Shown here: piece after piece, positions 36,541 to 44,840 of the stretch | Layout of the letters: each line of letters starts with the position of its first letter | Position numbering within the stretch: position 1 is the stretch's first letter | Assembly: GCF_963678795.1 (NCBI RefSeq) | Contig: NZ_OY787453.1 | Span: forward strand, 1,860,001 to 1,924,000 | Length of the DNA stretch: 64,000 nt | DNA from: an uncultured Methanoregula sp. | Lineage (GTDB): Archaea > Halobacteriota > Methanomicrobia > Methanomicrobiales > Methanospirillaceae | Direction: 5' to 3' | Position numbers and translations under genes: made by a program | Notes under the pieces: model-generated | The model's database searches: none | Seen by the model: the letters and a program-made list of their open reading frames with translations, nothing else | What the model was told of the DNA's origin: nothing

Positions 36541-37467
36541 TTACGGGAAGAGCAGGATCAGGATTGCCCCGATCACCATGAGAACTGCCCCGGAAAGGCG
36601 CCGCAATGTCTCCTTCTCGTGGAAAACAAAAATCCCGTACAGCACGATAAGGATAATCCCCATCCGTTTCAGGGCAATGACATAGGGCGTGATCTGCAGG
36701 GTATACGCGGTATTGATGGAAACCGTCTCGATCGTTATCAGGGATCCAATGAAAATCCCAGCCCCGGCAACTTCCCGCCAGCAGAACGGACGGGTTGGGG
36801 AGGGCTGCAATTCAACTCCTCCAGGTACCGGCATACGGGCTGCCGGCCCGGCCCGGGCCCGTTGCAGGACAGCAATGATGAGAAACGCACTGCCAAGGAG
36901 GAGAAACATTATGCCCGACCCAAAGACGACATCTGAGTTCTGCACGGTCATCTTGTCGAAGTTTGCAGCAATCGCGTAAAGGAAAGCAACTGCGAGCATG
37001 GCAAGAACACCGGAGTGAGCTGCCATTGCCCGGAACGGGTCGGCGAGGCGGGTATGCTCCTTTGCTGCATTCAGGACATAGGATCCAAAAACGATGATGA
37101 TGATCCCCGCCACTCCTGCAGCGGAAGGCATCTCGTGGAGGATGAGAAACGCCGTCCCGACAAGGAAGATGGGCGTGAACGAGATCATCGGGATGGCAAG
37201 GGAGATATCGGTCGAGGCGAGTGCCCGGAAAGTAAGGATCATGGCGACAATGTTGATGGCCGAAGTTATGATGACTGCAGGAAAGAAGAGCGGCCCAAGC
37301 ACCGGGATGCCTTGCCAGGATGATATGGCAAGGAGGATGACGCTGGTGAAGAGGAAACCAGATGCACCAAGGATACTGGAATCTATCCTATCGAGGAACT
37401 TCTTGTTGGCAATGTAGTACCCGGCATTGGTGCACGCGCCGATCCCGGAAAGGAGTGCCCAGAACAT
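36541..37467 (-). CDS. EamA/DMT-family permease, ten membrane segments
   Basis: A 308-residue membrane protein of the drug/metabolite transporter superfamily made of two EamA repeats, with about ten hydrophobic segments. The first repeat includes TSAINIVAMILTFRALASTD and ISFTPIFLVGTAFLILHE; the second ends with ITPYVIALKRMGIILIVLYG and a final GAVLMVIGAILILLF. I start at the ATG at 37467 (MFWALLSGIG), since the 56 codons upstream in the frame are polar and overlap the neighbouring hydrolase gene. It follows that hydrolase by 79 bases and is probably the last gene of the same transcript. The substrate is unknown. Confidence 0.8.
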   Translation of the reverse strand: MFWALLSGIGACTNAGYYIANKKFLDRIDSSILGASGFLFTSVILLAISSWQGIPVLGPLFFPAVIITSAINIVAMILTFRALASTDISLAIPMISFTPIFLVGTAFLILHEMPSAAGVAGIIIIVFGSYVLNAAKEHTRLADPFRAMAAHSGVLAMLAVAFLYAIAANFDKMTVQNSDVVFGSGIMFLLLGSAFLIIAVLQRARAGPAARMPVPGGVELQPSPTRPFCWREVAGAGIFIGSLITIETVSINTAYTLQITPYVIALKRMGIILIVLYGIFVFHEKETLRRLSGAVLMVIGAILILLFP

Positions 37468-37546
37468 GTTAACGAGATCATTGCATCCCGGATGGCTTAT
37501 TGGTTGCCGGATGGGGTTACAAAAAGGACGGGAGTTTTTGTGGTTC

Positions 37547-38092
37547 TCACAAACCCATGATCCATTCTTCCGTTCTGAGAACACGGGAGAACCGCATCTG
37601 CTGGGTGACAAGGATCGCCCGGTGAAGATCGACATCGCTGATACTGCCGGCAGCGTTGGTCACGGAGAGCGTTCCCGTGGCATCCGAGAGGAAATTGACG
37701 GCATACCCCCGGTGGAAGGCCTGCCGGGCAGTGGTGTCGCAGCACATCTGGGTCATGTAGCCGACAATGGTGACCGTATCGATGGCCTGATCATCGAGCC
37801 ATTTCCCGAGCCCCGTGCCGGTGAAGCTCCCGGGCAGGTTCTTTTCAATGAGAATATCGTAGTGCCTGCGTCTGATCTCATCGTGGAGCTCCCAGCCGGG
37901 CGTCCCTTTCCGGAATGCCGGTGATTCCGGGGCAGGGTTCGTGTGCTGGATCACCGCGACCGGCACCCGGGATGAGTGCGCGAAGTCCAGGGCTCTCTGG
38001 ATATTGGTAAAACTTTCCGCCGGGTACGTTACCGGGAGTTTCCCGGTGAAATACTCGTTCTGCACATCGATTACCAGTAATGCCTGCTTCAT
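37547..38092 (-). CDS. Isochorismatase-family cysteine hydrolase
   Basis: A 181-residue cytoplasmic alpha/beta hydrolase. The catalytic triad is visible: Asp in [11 protein letters not shown] (about residue 9), Lys in IEKNLPGSF (about 84) and Cys in [13 protein letters not shown] (about 118). Members act on isochorismate, nicotinamide, ureidoacrylate or N-carbamoyl compounds; no substrate-specific feature is evident. The ATG overlaps the stop of the upstream acetyltransferase (ATGA), so the two are translationally coupled. Confidence 0.85.
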   Translation of the reverse strand: MKQALLVIDVQNEYFTGKLPVTYPAESFTNIQRALDFAHSSRVPVAVIQHTNPAPESPAFRKGTPGWELHDEIRRRHYDILIEKNLPGSFTGTGLGKWLDDQAIDTVTIVGYMTQMCCDTTARQAFHRGYAVNFLSDATGTLSVTNAAGSISDVDLHRAILVTQQMRFSRVLRTEEWIMGL

Positions 38093-38574
38093 ATCCTGTT
38101 CGTCTCCCGGAAAGTTTTGCGATCTATCTCCATTGTGTAGAATTCCACCATCTTTCCCTCAACTTCTTCGGTGCATTCCCCTGTTCCCCGGAACTTCAGG
38201 AAGGAGTACAACCGCTGTGCCCGGGGATTGTTCTTCCGCACGATGAGCCGGATCACGTCAGTACCGGGATCGGAAAAACCGTGTGCAAGGGTAAGGATGG
38301 CGATGGTCTTCCCGAGACCCTGCCCGAGCTTCCCCGGGTGGAGGGCTATGCGGAATTCGGCACGACGGCCCGGTTCGTGTTCAAGGATCGAGAACCCGGC
38401 TATCGATTCGCTATCGGTTGCGACAAGGATCTCGGTGCCGGGTTTTCCCAGGTATTTGTCGAGCCACCCGCCATTCCGGAGCGAATAGTCGAGTTCCATG
38501 CAATCCTGCGGGTACGGCGGCCATGCCTTTATCGTCAGGATATCATCGTTCCGGAGTTCGCGGAGCAGGATCAT
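38089..38574 (-). CDS. GNAT-family N-acetyltransferase
   Basis: A 161-residue acetyl-CoA-dependent transferase. The order of motifs fits [26 protein letters not shown] (in two strands, about 59-80), the pyrophosphate-binding loop [14 protein letters not shown] (about 81-94), then [22 protein letters not shown] (about 105-127). The substrate is unknown; the small size suggests a metabolite or an N-terminal peptide. It overlaps the hydrolase gene and follows the Cas6-like gene by 68 bases. Confidence 0.8.
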   Translation of the reverse strand: MILLRELRNDDILTIKAWPPYPQDCMELDYSLRNGGWLDKYLGKPGTEILVATDSESIAGFSILEHEPGRRAEFRIALHPGKLGQGLGKTIAILTLAHGFSDPGTDVIRLIVRKNNPRAQRLYSFLKFRGTGECTEEVEGKMVEFYTMEIDRKTFRETNRI

Positions 38575-38642
38575 GGAATGATCATACGTATCATGGGACG
38601 GGTGAAAAATGTGGCGGGCCGGGAAGTTAAGATCGGCCGCAA

Positions 38643-39323
38643 TCAGGAGTCCCCGCCGGCCCCGGGTTCCGGCTCCAGCCGGCGTACCGTGCCATAGCCA
38701 AGCGAGAGGGACTGGCCGATCCCAAGGTAATCCGGGATCGAGAGGTTGGTCCTGAACTTCCCGTAAAAGACCATAATGTTCTCCCGTTCGATCCGCTCCC
38801 GCCGGAAGCGGACTTTCGGTTCGCAGGTTAAGGGGGATGCCAGGGGGCAGTCCAGCGATTTTGCAAGTGAGGAGAGGTTCCCGGCAAGGATCTTCTGCAG
38901 GAACGCGTCCCGCTCCGGTTTGCCTTTGAGGTCGTAAAATTTCCTTGCGTTCTGCTGGTTGAGCGCAAGATAGGAGGTCTGGAACTCATAGGTTGCGGGT
39001 TCTGCCGCGATGCCGAAGAATTCCTCCCGGACTGCCGGGTCACGCCCGGTGACCGTGCAGGCTTCCGGGCCTTCGGCGATTACCGTCATGCCGGACGAGA
39101 GCTGTTGCAGGAAGTCTGCACCCTGGGCAATCCCGACTGCCATGAGCGTATCTTTCACCTGTTTGCACTGCACTGCGGGGTACCGGTGGACGAACCCTTC
39201 GCGATCGGGCGACAGAGCGCTGTACTCCAGCAGGTTTCTGTTGAGAAACGAGCGGAGATTTTCGATGGAGAACGTTACCGGGTTTGCCGGTTCGAGCGTA
39301 AGGGTGAAAATCCTGATGTTCAT
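38643..39323 (-). CDS. Orphan Cas6-like RAMP protein (Cas6b type)
   Basis: A 226-residue protein with the layout of Cas6b CRISPR RNA endonucleases: LTLTLEPANPVTF (first strand), NLRSFLNRNLLEY (about 22-34), VHRYPAVQCKQV (about 45-56), VGIAQGADFL (about 63-72), and the Gly-rich loop PDYLGIGQSLSLGYGTV at the C-terminus (about 197-213). Where characterised Cas6b proteins, as I recall, carry catalytic His residues after the EYxLL segment, this protein reads ALSPD, so the nuclease site may be lost. No repeats or other cas genes are in the window. It overlaps the end of an upstream lipoprotein gene by four bases. It may be a remnant or a reused RNA-binding protein. C-terminal tail is Pro/Gly-rich. 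Confidence 0.7.
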   Translation of the reverse strand: MNIRIFTLTLEPANPVTFSIENLRSFLNRNLLEYSALSPDREGFVHRYPAVQCKQVKDTLMAVGIAQGADFLQQLSSGMTVIAEGPEACTVTGRDPAVREEFFGIAAEPATYEFQTSYLALNQQNARKFYDLKGKPERDAFLQKILAGNLSSLAKSLDCPLASPLTCEPKVRFRRERIERENIMVFYGKFRTNLSIPDYLGIGQSLSLGYGTVRRLEPEPGAGGDS

Positions 39324-40240
39324 GGCGAGACCTGCGGGGTCGGCGGGACCGGATTCTCGTTCATGCCGGGAGTTACCGGTGCTCTGGTTGGGGAGGTCGT
39401 GGCAGCGGCTTTCAGGATCGTGAACCGTTTGATGGCGGCGGCTTTTTTCGTCTCTTCCGTAATCCCGATGAAGTACACGCTGGCATCGGGCATCATCACG
39501 TCAGCAGCCCACGTGTTCGTGCCGCAGGATCCTGCAACAACCGGAATGGAGACCTGCATCCCGAGAGGTATCAGGGAATTATCCGTGCCGGGGGCAAAGA
39601 TCGTGTACCGCAGTTCTTTTCCCGCTGCGACATTCGTGGTCCCGGTGATCGTGAACTGCTGCCCGGTAACATGATCCGGGATACCATCGATCACGATCCA
39701 TGGCGTGGTATTTGCAACGGGCGTGCAGGCAGCCATGACCGCCGGTGGCGTGACCTTCCGGATCAGGAAATCCCGCTGGATCCCGTAATCCGAGACGATC
39801 CGGTAACGGCCGGCCTCCCATCCCTCCGAGAGAAAACGGTACACCTTCGAAGATTCGCCGGGCCTGAGAACGCTCGTGTTCGAGACAACCGGTGTTGCTG
39901 GTCCCATCTTCGTTGCCCACCGGCCATTTCCGGTCTGGAATATGACGGAGAACCAGGGATCATTGTTCGGGCTTTTGAGGTCCGTCTTCCCGTCATTCGT
40001 GACCACGAACTCGACAACCTCGCCCGCATTGTAGATGTCGCTGTCCATGTGAATGTACCGCGAGTAGGCATCAGGCTGGGAGACGGTGACCTTGTATGCG
40101 GCAACGGATTGCGTGGGCGTTGGGGAGATGGTGGCGGTGGAGTTGGAGGGAGCGTTTGCCGGCGTAAGAGGTGTTGTGCATCCTGCTGCGAGCAGGAGGG
40201 AGATCATCAGTATTGCCAGTAGTGTTCCGGGCCGGGTCAT
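39320..40240 (-). CDS. Secreted lipoprotein with Thr/Pro-rich linker
   Basis: A 306-residue surface lipoprotein. The signal peptide LLAILMISLLLAAGC ends in the lipobox (Cys at 21), followed by a Ser/Thr/Pro linker (22-45) and two beta-sandwich-like segments: one with AGEVVEFVVTNDGKTDLKSP, the other with GQQFTITGTTNVAAGKELRY, which resembles domains found in methanogen surface proteins. The tail is again Pro/Thr-rich. The ATG at 40240 follows GGTGA. It is the first gene of a minus-strand run ending with the DMT permease; its link to the Cas6-like gene is only positional. Confidence 0.8.
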   Translation of the reverse strand: MTRPGTLLAILMISLLLAAGCTTPLTPANAPSNSTATISPTPTQSVAAYKVTVSQPDAYSRYIHMDSDIYNAGEVVEFVVTNDGKTDLKSPNNDPWFSVIFQTGNGRWATKMGPATPVVSNTSVLRPGESSKVYRFLSEGWEAGRYRIVSDYGIQRDFLIRKVTPPAVMAACTPVANTTPWIVIDGIPDHVTGQQFTITGTTNVAAGKELRYTIFAPGTDNSLIPLGMQVSIPVVAGSCGTNTWAADVMMPDASVYFIGITEETKKAAAIKRFTILKAAATTSPTRAPVTPGMNENPVPPTPQVSP

Positions 40241-40668
40241 GGGGGGTCACCGGAGGATTGGTTGTATTGGGTGAAAAAGGAAGTGGGGGGTGGGAGATCC
40301 CCGGCTTCTCCCACCATATCATGCCCCGGGACAGGTCACCATTCCCCCAGAGAAAAATAAGCCCGCACAGGTCTCCGTTTCAGTTCCCGTTCTCCCAAGC
40401 CATCGCGGTGGACACCAGATTGGGCCCGGATTCATTTCCTGTGGAAAAAACAGCAGAATATTGCTTTGTTTGCCAAAATACGGCTGGAATCCATCTCACC
40501 TGATGGCCCTTAACGGTGTTCCGGCAGGGCCGGTTTCTGCCACAGGTTTTACCCCGTTATCAATCGGAAACGCTGTTGGAACGCGAATAAAAGGGTCATA
40601 TATTATGACAGGAATTTTAACCAAATGATAATCGAAATATGCCTTGAATAACAAACATATTCCTGACC
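40241..40668. other. Divergent intergenic region, no gene seen
   Basis: These 428 bases separate divergent genes and hold no convincing reading frame. GTCATATATTATGAC (40597-40611) has inverted arms GTCATA/TATGAC around three bases and may be a TATA or operator element for the plus-strand gene starting at 40669. Confidence 0.4.
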
Positions 40669-41466
40669 ATGAAGATGCTCCGGACACCCCTGCCCCACGC
40701 TCACCTGTCGAGGCTGGAAAGATGCGGGTCGGCAGAACTGCTCGCCCTCTTTAACACCTGCCTGAAGACCGGACAAAAAACCACACCGTACGACCTGCTT
40801 CCCGATGCGTGGAGCCGGCTGTTCTCCGGGATATTCCTGTCCGCAGAAGAGCTGGTGGACGAGATGCCGCGGGAGGAACGCAGGTTCAGCAACGACCATG
40901 AGCGCATGCTGCGGGAGTTCATCAAAGCGGACTGTGCTGGCGGGGGCACTTTCGTCATTGAAGTGATAAAAAATGGCGGGAAGATCGACCGGGCCGCCCT
41001 GATCATGATAGCCGATCTTGAGGATCTCGCCGGCATTGAGCATAACGGCATCATGGCAATTCAGCTGCTTGTCGAGGCATGCGACAAAAAAGTGAGGCCG
41101 GCACTCATCAGGAAGGCCGGCAAGAGACTGCTCTCGCAGGTATATGACCATAGAGGCCTGCCCATCATTTTCTCAATCTTCGGCCTCTGCGATCTCACGG
41201 CAGAAGATCTCGATGCCATCGATTCCGTGTTTTCACGGGATGAACTCAAAAATGTCATGAGCCGGAACAGGACCGGCAACAATGCTCTCGTGGTATTCAT
41301 GAATCTCGCCGCATCCATGAAGCGGTATCCCCGGATGGAGAGGAATGCGCTCGTGCGGAATGCATTCTACATCCCGGCTGCGAAGGATACCAAGAAAGAA
41401 GAGTGCGATAAACCGGTCAGGATTAAAAAAATTTCCGGCATGCCCGCAGAAGACACAAAGCAGTAA
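40669..41466 (+). CDS. Conserved-looking protein of unknown function
   Basis: A 265-residue soluble protein, mostly helical, with no recognised motif. Segments such as LLALFNTCLKTGQKTTPYDLL, GLCDLTAEDLDAIDSVFS and NNALVVFMNLAASMKRYP suggest repeated helical hairpins. The last 30 residues are charged and probably disordered. Two in-frame ATGs (40669 and 40675) are possible and neither has a strong ribosome site. It stands alone between an intergenic region and aIF1A. Codon use matches its neighbours, so recent transfer is not suggested. Confidence 0.6.
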   Translation: MKMLRTPLPHAHLSRLERCGSAELLALFNTCLKTGQKTTPYDLLPDAWSRLFSGIFLSAEELVDEMPREERRFSNDHERMLREFIKADCAGGGTFVIEVIKNGGKIDRAALIMIADLEDLAGIEHNGIMAIQLLVEACDKKVRPALIRKAGKRLLSQVYDHRGLPIIFSIFGLCDLTAEDLDAIDSVFSRDELKNVMSRNRTGNNALVVFMNLAASMKRYPRMERNALVRNAFYIPAAKDTKKEECDKPVRIKKISGMPAEDTKQ

Positions 41467-41684
41467 AACCGGATGAAGCCGACAGGGCCGAAAACGTGTG
41501 AATACCGCGGTTGTGCAGCGCCGGTCGCCGCAACCTTAAAAATCTGGACCTGCAAACCAGGTCTTCTTTTCACTTGTCGATATTGCTGGTCGATCCGGCC
41601 GGATCGTATTCCCGTGACCAGCTGTCCGGTACCATACCTTCAACATGTCAGCCACCATTTAAACCTCCATACGTAGTTGGTTGA

Positions 41685-42020
41685 ATGAGTTTTCACAAAA
41701 AAAATGATGCTGCAGCAGATCCGAATGCAGTGAACCCCGATGGCAGCCCCGTTGCCCGTGTACGGCTGCCCAAAAAATGGAACAGGGAACAATTCGCTCT
41801 TGCCGAAACAATGCTCGGCGCAAATCACATCCGTGTCCAGTGCATGGACGGCGTCACCCGGATGGGCAGGATCAAGGGGAAGATGAAGAAACGGGCCTGG
41901 ATCCGCGAGGGTGACACCATACTCATTGTCCCCTGGAGTTTCCAGGACGAGAAGTGCGATATTATCTTCCGGTACCTCAAGCCGCAGACAGACTGGCTGC
42001 GGAAAAACAGGTACCTTTAA
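41685..42020 (+). CDS. eif1a: Translation initiation factor aIF1A
   Basis: Binds the small-subunit A site and promotes initiator tRNA and mRNA binding. The 111-residue protein has the S1/OB fold with VRLPKKWNREQFALAETMLGA-type start (in two blocks), NHIRVQCMDGVTRMGRIKGKMKKR-like core (about 47-70) and WIREGDTILIVPW (about 72-84), ending in a short basic tail. The ATG at 41685 has no ribosome site, but a TTTAAA element lies about 25 bases upstream, so the transcript is probably leaderless, as is common for archaeal single genes. Confidence 0.93.
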   Translation: MSFHKKNDAAADPNAVNPDGSPVARVRLPKKWNREQFALAETMLGANHIRVQCMDGVTRMGRIKGKMKKRAWIREGDTILIVPWSFQDEKCDIIFRYLKPQTDWLRKNRYL

Positions 42021-42241
42021 TTCTCTTTTACAAGGATATTCTCCGGTACGCTGAGACCGGTTATGGTGATGATCAGCACCCGGGCCCGGGACGTTTAAGG
42101 GAGTGTGAGAGGAGCCACTACTCCTCGTTGAACCGCCCCGCTCATCCGGTACGTTATTATTCCCTGCGTTCATCTCCACGGTACGCGAATCATACAATTA
42201 TTTATCAATCCCCCGTTAGAAGAGATAATACAGGAGCAGTC

Positions 42242-43105
42242 ATGGCAGACAACGGGATTTCAGTTGAATCTGTCGAGGTAACCTTATTGTCGGGGATCGA
42301 TATGTCGTCTGCGACCATGATGGTGGATACGTACCGGTCCCACTCCGGAGAAAAAACCGGTGAGGGCCCGGAGATCCCCTATGTACAATCCAGAGACCGT
42401 TATCTGGGGGAGGGACATACCGGGCCGGAAGCCCGGGTCATTCTCACGAAAGTGGTGAACCGGACTCCGGACGAAGTGATCGAACAGCTCCACAAGGAAA
42501 AATCCGGTCTTTTGGGGAATGACGCAAATAAGGATTTTTACACCGTTCTGTTCATCATGAGTATGCGGCTGGGTGATCATTCAACTACCCGTCTTATCAA
42601 CGGGATGATCGAGATGATCTTTCCGCGGGACACAGAAATTTCCGGTTATTCACCCAAAGATAAGAACAGTATCACCACCATTCTCGAAAACCACAGCGAT
42701 GCTGTCTTCCTCACGCCGGACCTGAATTTTCTGGCATCCGGGACCCGGATCCCAAAAAAAAGCCCCCAACCCCGGGAGAACCGGTTTGATATTCGGGTCG
42801 CTCCCGGTGAAACATTGAATGGTATGTATACCCCAAAAACCGGGTACTCCCTCAGTATCCCCTCCACCTTATTGCTTGAATACCAGGGGATTCTTAAAAA
42901 TCAGCAGGAAGTCTTCTGGGAGATCTATCCCCCCATGCCACCCCATGATACTCAGATGACGGGGGATGCAATGCTCGCGGTTTTTTCCCTGATTATCCGG
43001 GCTCCGAAAAATACTCTCCCTAAAATGAGGACAATTATCGAGTGCAGGGTGAAAGGGGACCTGTGGGGAGTGATCCCCCTGAAGGGTTCGACGGATAATT
43101 TATAA
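42242..43105 (+). CDS. Hypothetical protein
   Basis: A 287-residue soluble protein I do not recognise. I use the ATG at 42242 because GGAG lies five bases upstream; the frame is open for 96 codons before it, but these overlap aIF1A and lack a ribosome site. The N-terminal part has VEVTLLSGIDMSSATMMVDTY and RDRYLGEGHTGPEARVILTK; the C-terminal half is beta-rich with IIRAPKNTLPKMRTIIEC. There is no signal peptide. It is followed by the first sHsp gene of the chaperone island, with 140 bases between. Confidence 0.6.
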   Translation: MADNGISVESVEVTLLSGIDMSSATMMVDTYRSHSGEKTGEGPEIPYVQSRDRYLGEGHTGPEARVILTKVVNRTPDEVIEQLHKEKSGLLGNDANKDFYTVLFIMSMRLGDHSTTRLINGMIEMIFPRDTEISGYSPKDKNSITTILENHSDAVFLTPDLNFLASGTRIPKKSPQPRENRFDIRVAPGETLNGMYTPKTGYSLSIPSTLLLEYQGILKNQQEVFWEIYPPMPPHDTQMTGDAMLAVFSLIIRAPKNTLPKMRTIIECRVKGDLWGVIPLKGSTDNL

Positions 43106-43245
43106 CTTCTCCCGACCTCTGTCGCCTCTCCTCATCGCGTGCCGGTACTGCCGCATTACCGCAATCTATATTCGCACAGACAGCACCCGTCCAGTAATCC
43201 AGGTGAGATCGCACCTGGGCAACAAAAAATAGAGGAGGTAGAGAA

Positions 43246-43710
43246 ATGGTACGACGTTTTCACAGATCAATCTATGATGAACTCGATGAACTCAGAGCAT
43301 CCATGGACTACCTGTACCAGCTTGCTCTTGAACCAGCTGACAACCCGATGTTGCCACAAGAAGAGAACCCGGAGATCGTTTGCCAGTACATGCATAACCT
43401 GACTGCGGAAGTTACCTCGCATGATGACGAAATAACCGTAACCGTTGATACCATCCGGGGAACCGGGAATGCAAAAGTATCCGTTGATCTCATAGAGGGA
43501 AATACGGTAAAAATTACCTGTTACTGCGATCATAACGAAGGTAAGGATACCGGGGGCAATACCGTGCCTGAACAGAGATCGTTCTCCATTCACCACGTTG
43601 TCGTGCTTCCTGAACCGGTTACGGATCACCGGGCCCGGATGAGTATGAGGCATGGTGTGCTCGATCTCCACCTGAAAAAAGCACGATTCCTGAAAGCAGG
43701 AAATCCCTGA
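43246..43710 (+). CDS. Divergent small heat-shock protein (Hsp20-like), sibling of 47886-48374
   Basis: A 154-residue holding chaperone. The N-terminus MVRRFHRSIYDELDELRASM is nearly repeated in the sHsp gene at 47886, showing common origin. The alpha-crystallin-like region (about 50-145) contains HDDEITVTVDTIRG, a Cys-bearing strand VKITCYCDH, RSFSIHHVVVLPEPV and the closing MRHGVLDLHLKKA, equivalent to the usual GVLEVxL strand. There is no I-x-I tail. The start follows GAGGTAGAG. It opens the chaperone island; a T-rich terminator (43721-43736) follows it. Confidence 0.75.
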   Translation: MVRRFHRSIYDELDELRASMDYLYQLALEPADNPMLPQEENPEIVCQYMHNLTAEVTSHDDEITVTVDTIRGTGNAKVSVDLIEGNTVKITCYCDHNEGKDTGGNTVPEQRSFSIHHVVVLPEPVTDHRARMSMRHGVLDLHLKKARFLKAGNP

Positions 43711-43720
43711 AATCCGTTTC

Positions 43721-43736
43721 CTTTTTTTAATTTTTC
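43721..43736 (+). terminator. T-rich terminator after the first sHsp
   Basis: CTTTTTTTAATTTTTCC lies 11 bases after the stop codon, so this sHsp gene is probably transcribed alone. Confidence 0.5.
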
Positions 43737-43847
43737 CTGATTGACGGTGAAAGATATAAAAAATGTAATTTAAAAAAAAAATGTTCCGGGATATTTGATC
43801 ATCGGCATTGTCAGGAATGGAATTACCGTAATAAAAGGGAGGTATGA

Positions 43848-44075
43848 GTGGTCCGGCCAGAGATTGGTCCAATCGGCCTGATTGATGTGCCGGAAGAACC
43901 GATGATGGACAATCCACCAGTTGCGTATGACGATAAAACTGAAAATATAGATAAAAAACGTCGACTATCCACCGGGAAGAGACAACGGGAGTTCTGTGGC
44001 TGCATTGCCTGTCGTAATAACCAGGACCGTAAGCGACATGACTGGGTGATCGCAATAGAGAATACCCCCTCTTAA
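43848..44075 (+). CDS. Possible small protein with a Cys pair, uncertain
   Basis: A 75-codon frame starting at GTG 43848 just after GGGAGGT. The predicted product is Pro-rich at the N-terminus (GPIGLIDVPEEPMMDNPP), basic in the middle (KKRRLSTGKRQRE) and contains CGCIAC. It resembles nothing I know. The ribosome site and its place between two chaperone genes are the only support; a chance frame is quite possible. Confidence 0.3.
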   Translation: MVRPEIGPIGLIDVPEEPMMDNPPVAYDDKTENIDKKRRLSTGKRQREFCGCIACRNNQDRKRHDWVIAIENTPS

Positions 44076-44300
44076 AAAACTGATCACGCGCTCAAAGTTC
44101 CTGAAAAATACCTACTCCGATTTCAGTTTGTCAGAAGGCATACTTACCTGAATATGTTTTCCCATTATTAAGTTCACGGAAGAATGAGACTTTTACCCGC
44201 AATGACGGAGGACCGGCGCGAGGGCATGGACATGGAGACACCACCACCAGTCCGGTGCAGGACATGGCCGAAGCAAAGGTTAAAGAGCCGGAAGAGTTGA

Positions 44301-44840
44301 ATGCACTTTTCAATGGATACCGATGATGTCCAGTTGAAAAACCAACAGCTGACGGAAGAGATTGGACGGCTGAACACGGAACTCGATAAAAAAACACTTC
44401 TGGCAGAGGAGCAGCTCAACCAGCTGAAGTACCTCCGGTCAGATTTTGATAATTATCGTAAATGGTCTGAGAAAGAAAAAGGAGCGATAATCGCGCTCGC
44501 AAACGAGAACCTGATCAAAAACCTCCTTGAAATTCTCGATGACTTCGAACGGGCGCTGCCATCTCTCGAACAAGAAAAAAACAAAGCAGGAATGGAAATG
44601 ATCTACAAAAATTTCAAAAAAATTCTCTCATCCTATGGGTTGCAGCCGATAGACTGTGTGGGAAAAAAATTTGATCCGCAATGCCATGAAGCTCTTTGTA
44701 CCGAGAAATGTAAAAAAGAGCAGAACACCGTTCTTGCGGAACTGGAAAAAGGTTACCGGCTGAAGTCCAAAGTGATCAGACCTTCGAAAGTAAAGATTGC
44801 AGAACCTGTCGTGGAAGATGAAGGTGAGAATAATGGGTAA
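44301..44840 (+). CDS. grpE: Nucleotide exchange factor GrpE
   Basis: Releases ADP from DnaK. The 179-residue protein has the long N-terminal coiled-coil ([20 protein letters not shown], about 12-31), the helical core ([18 protein letters not shown], then [14 protein letters not shown]) and the C-terminal beta domain with [11 protein letters not shown] and VIRPSKVKI. The frame is closed by a stop immediately before the ATG at 44301, so the start is at or after that point; an alternative ATG is at 44313. It overlaps dnaK by eight bases. The bacterial-type KJE system is present in mesophilic methanogens and is thought to derive from bacteria. Confidence 0.9.
   Translation: MHFSMDTDDVQLKNQQLTEEIGRLNTELDKKTLLAEEQLNQLKYLRSDFDNYRKWSEKEKGAIIALANENLIKNLLEILDDFERALPSLEQEKNKAGMEMIYKNFKKILSSYGLQPIDCVGKKFDPQCHEALCTEKCKKEQNTVLAELEKGYRLKSKVIRPSKVKIAEPVVEDEGENNG

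Noticed and set aside
38643-40668. CRISPR array near the Cas6-like gene
   Set aside because: I looked for regularly spaced direct repeats on both sides and saw none.
43267-44055. 262-codon minus-strand frame across the first sHsp and the small Cys-pair frame
   Set aside because: Overlaps the supported sHsp gene, which has a ribosome site and a sibling; no motif in the minus product.
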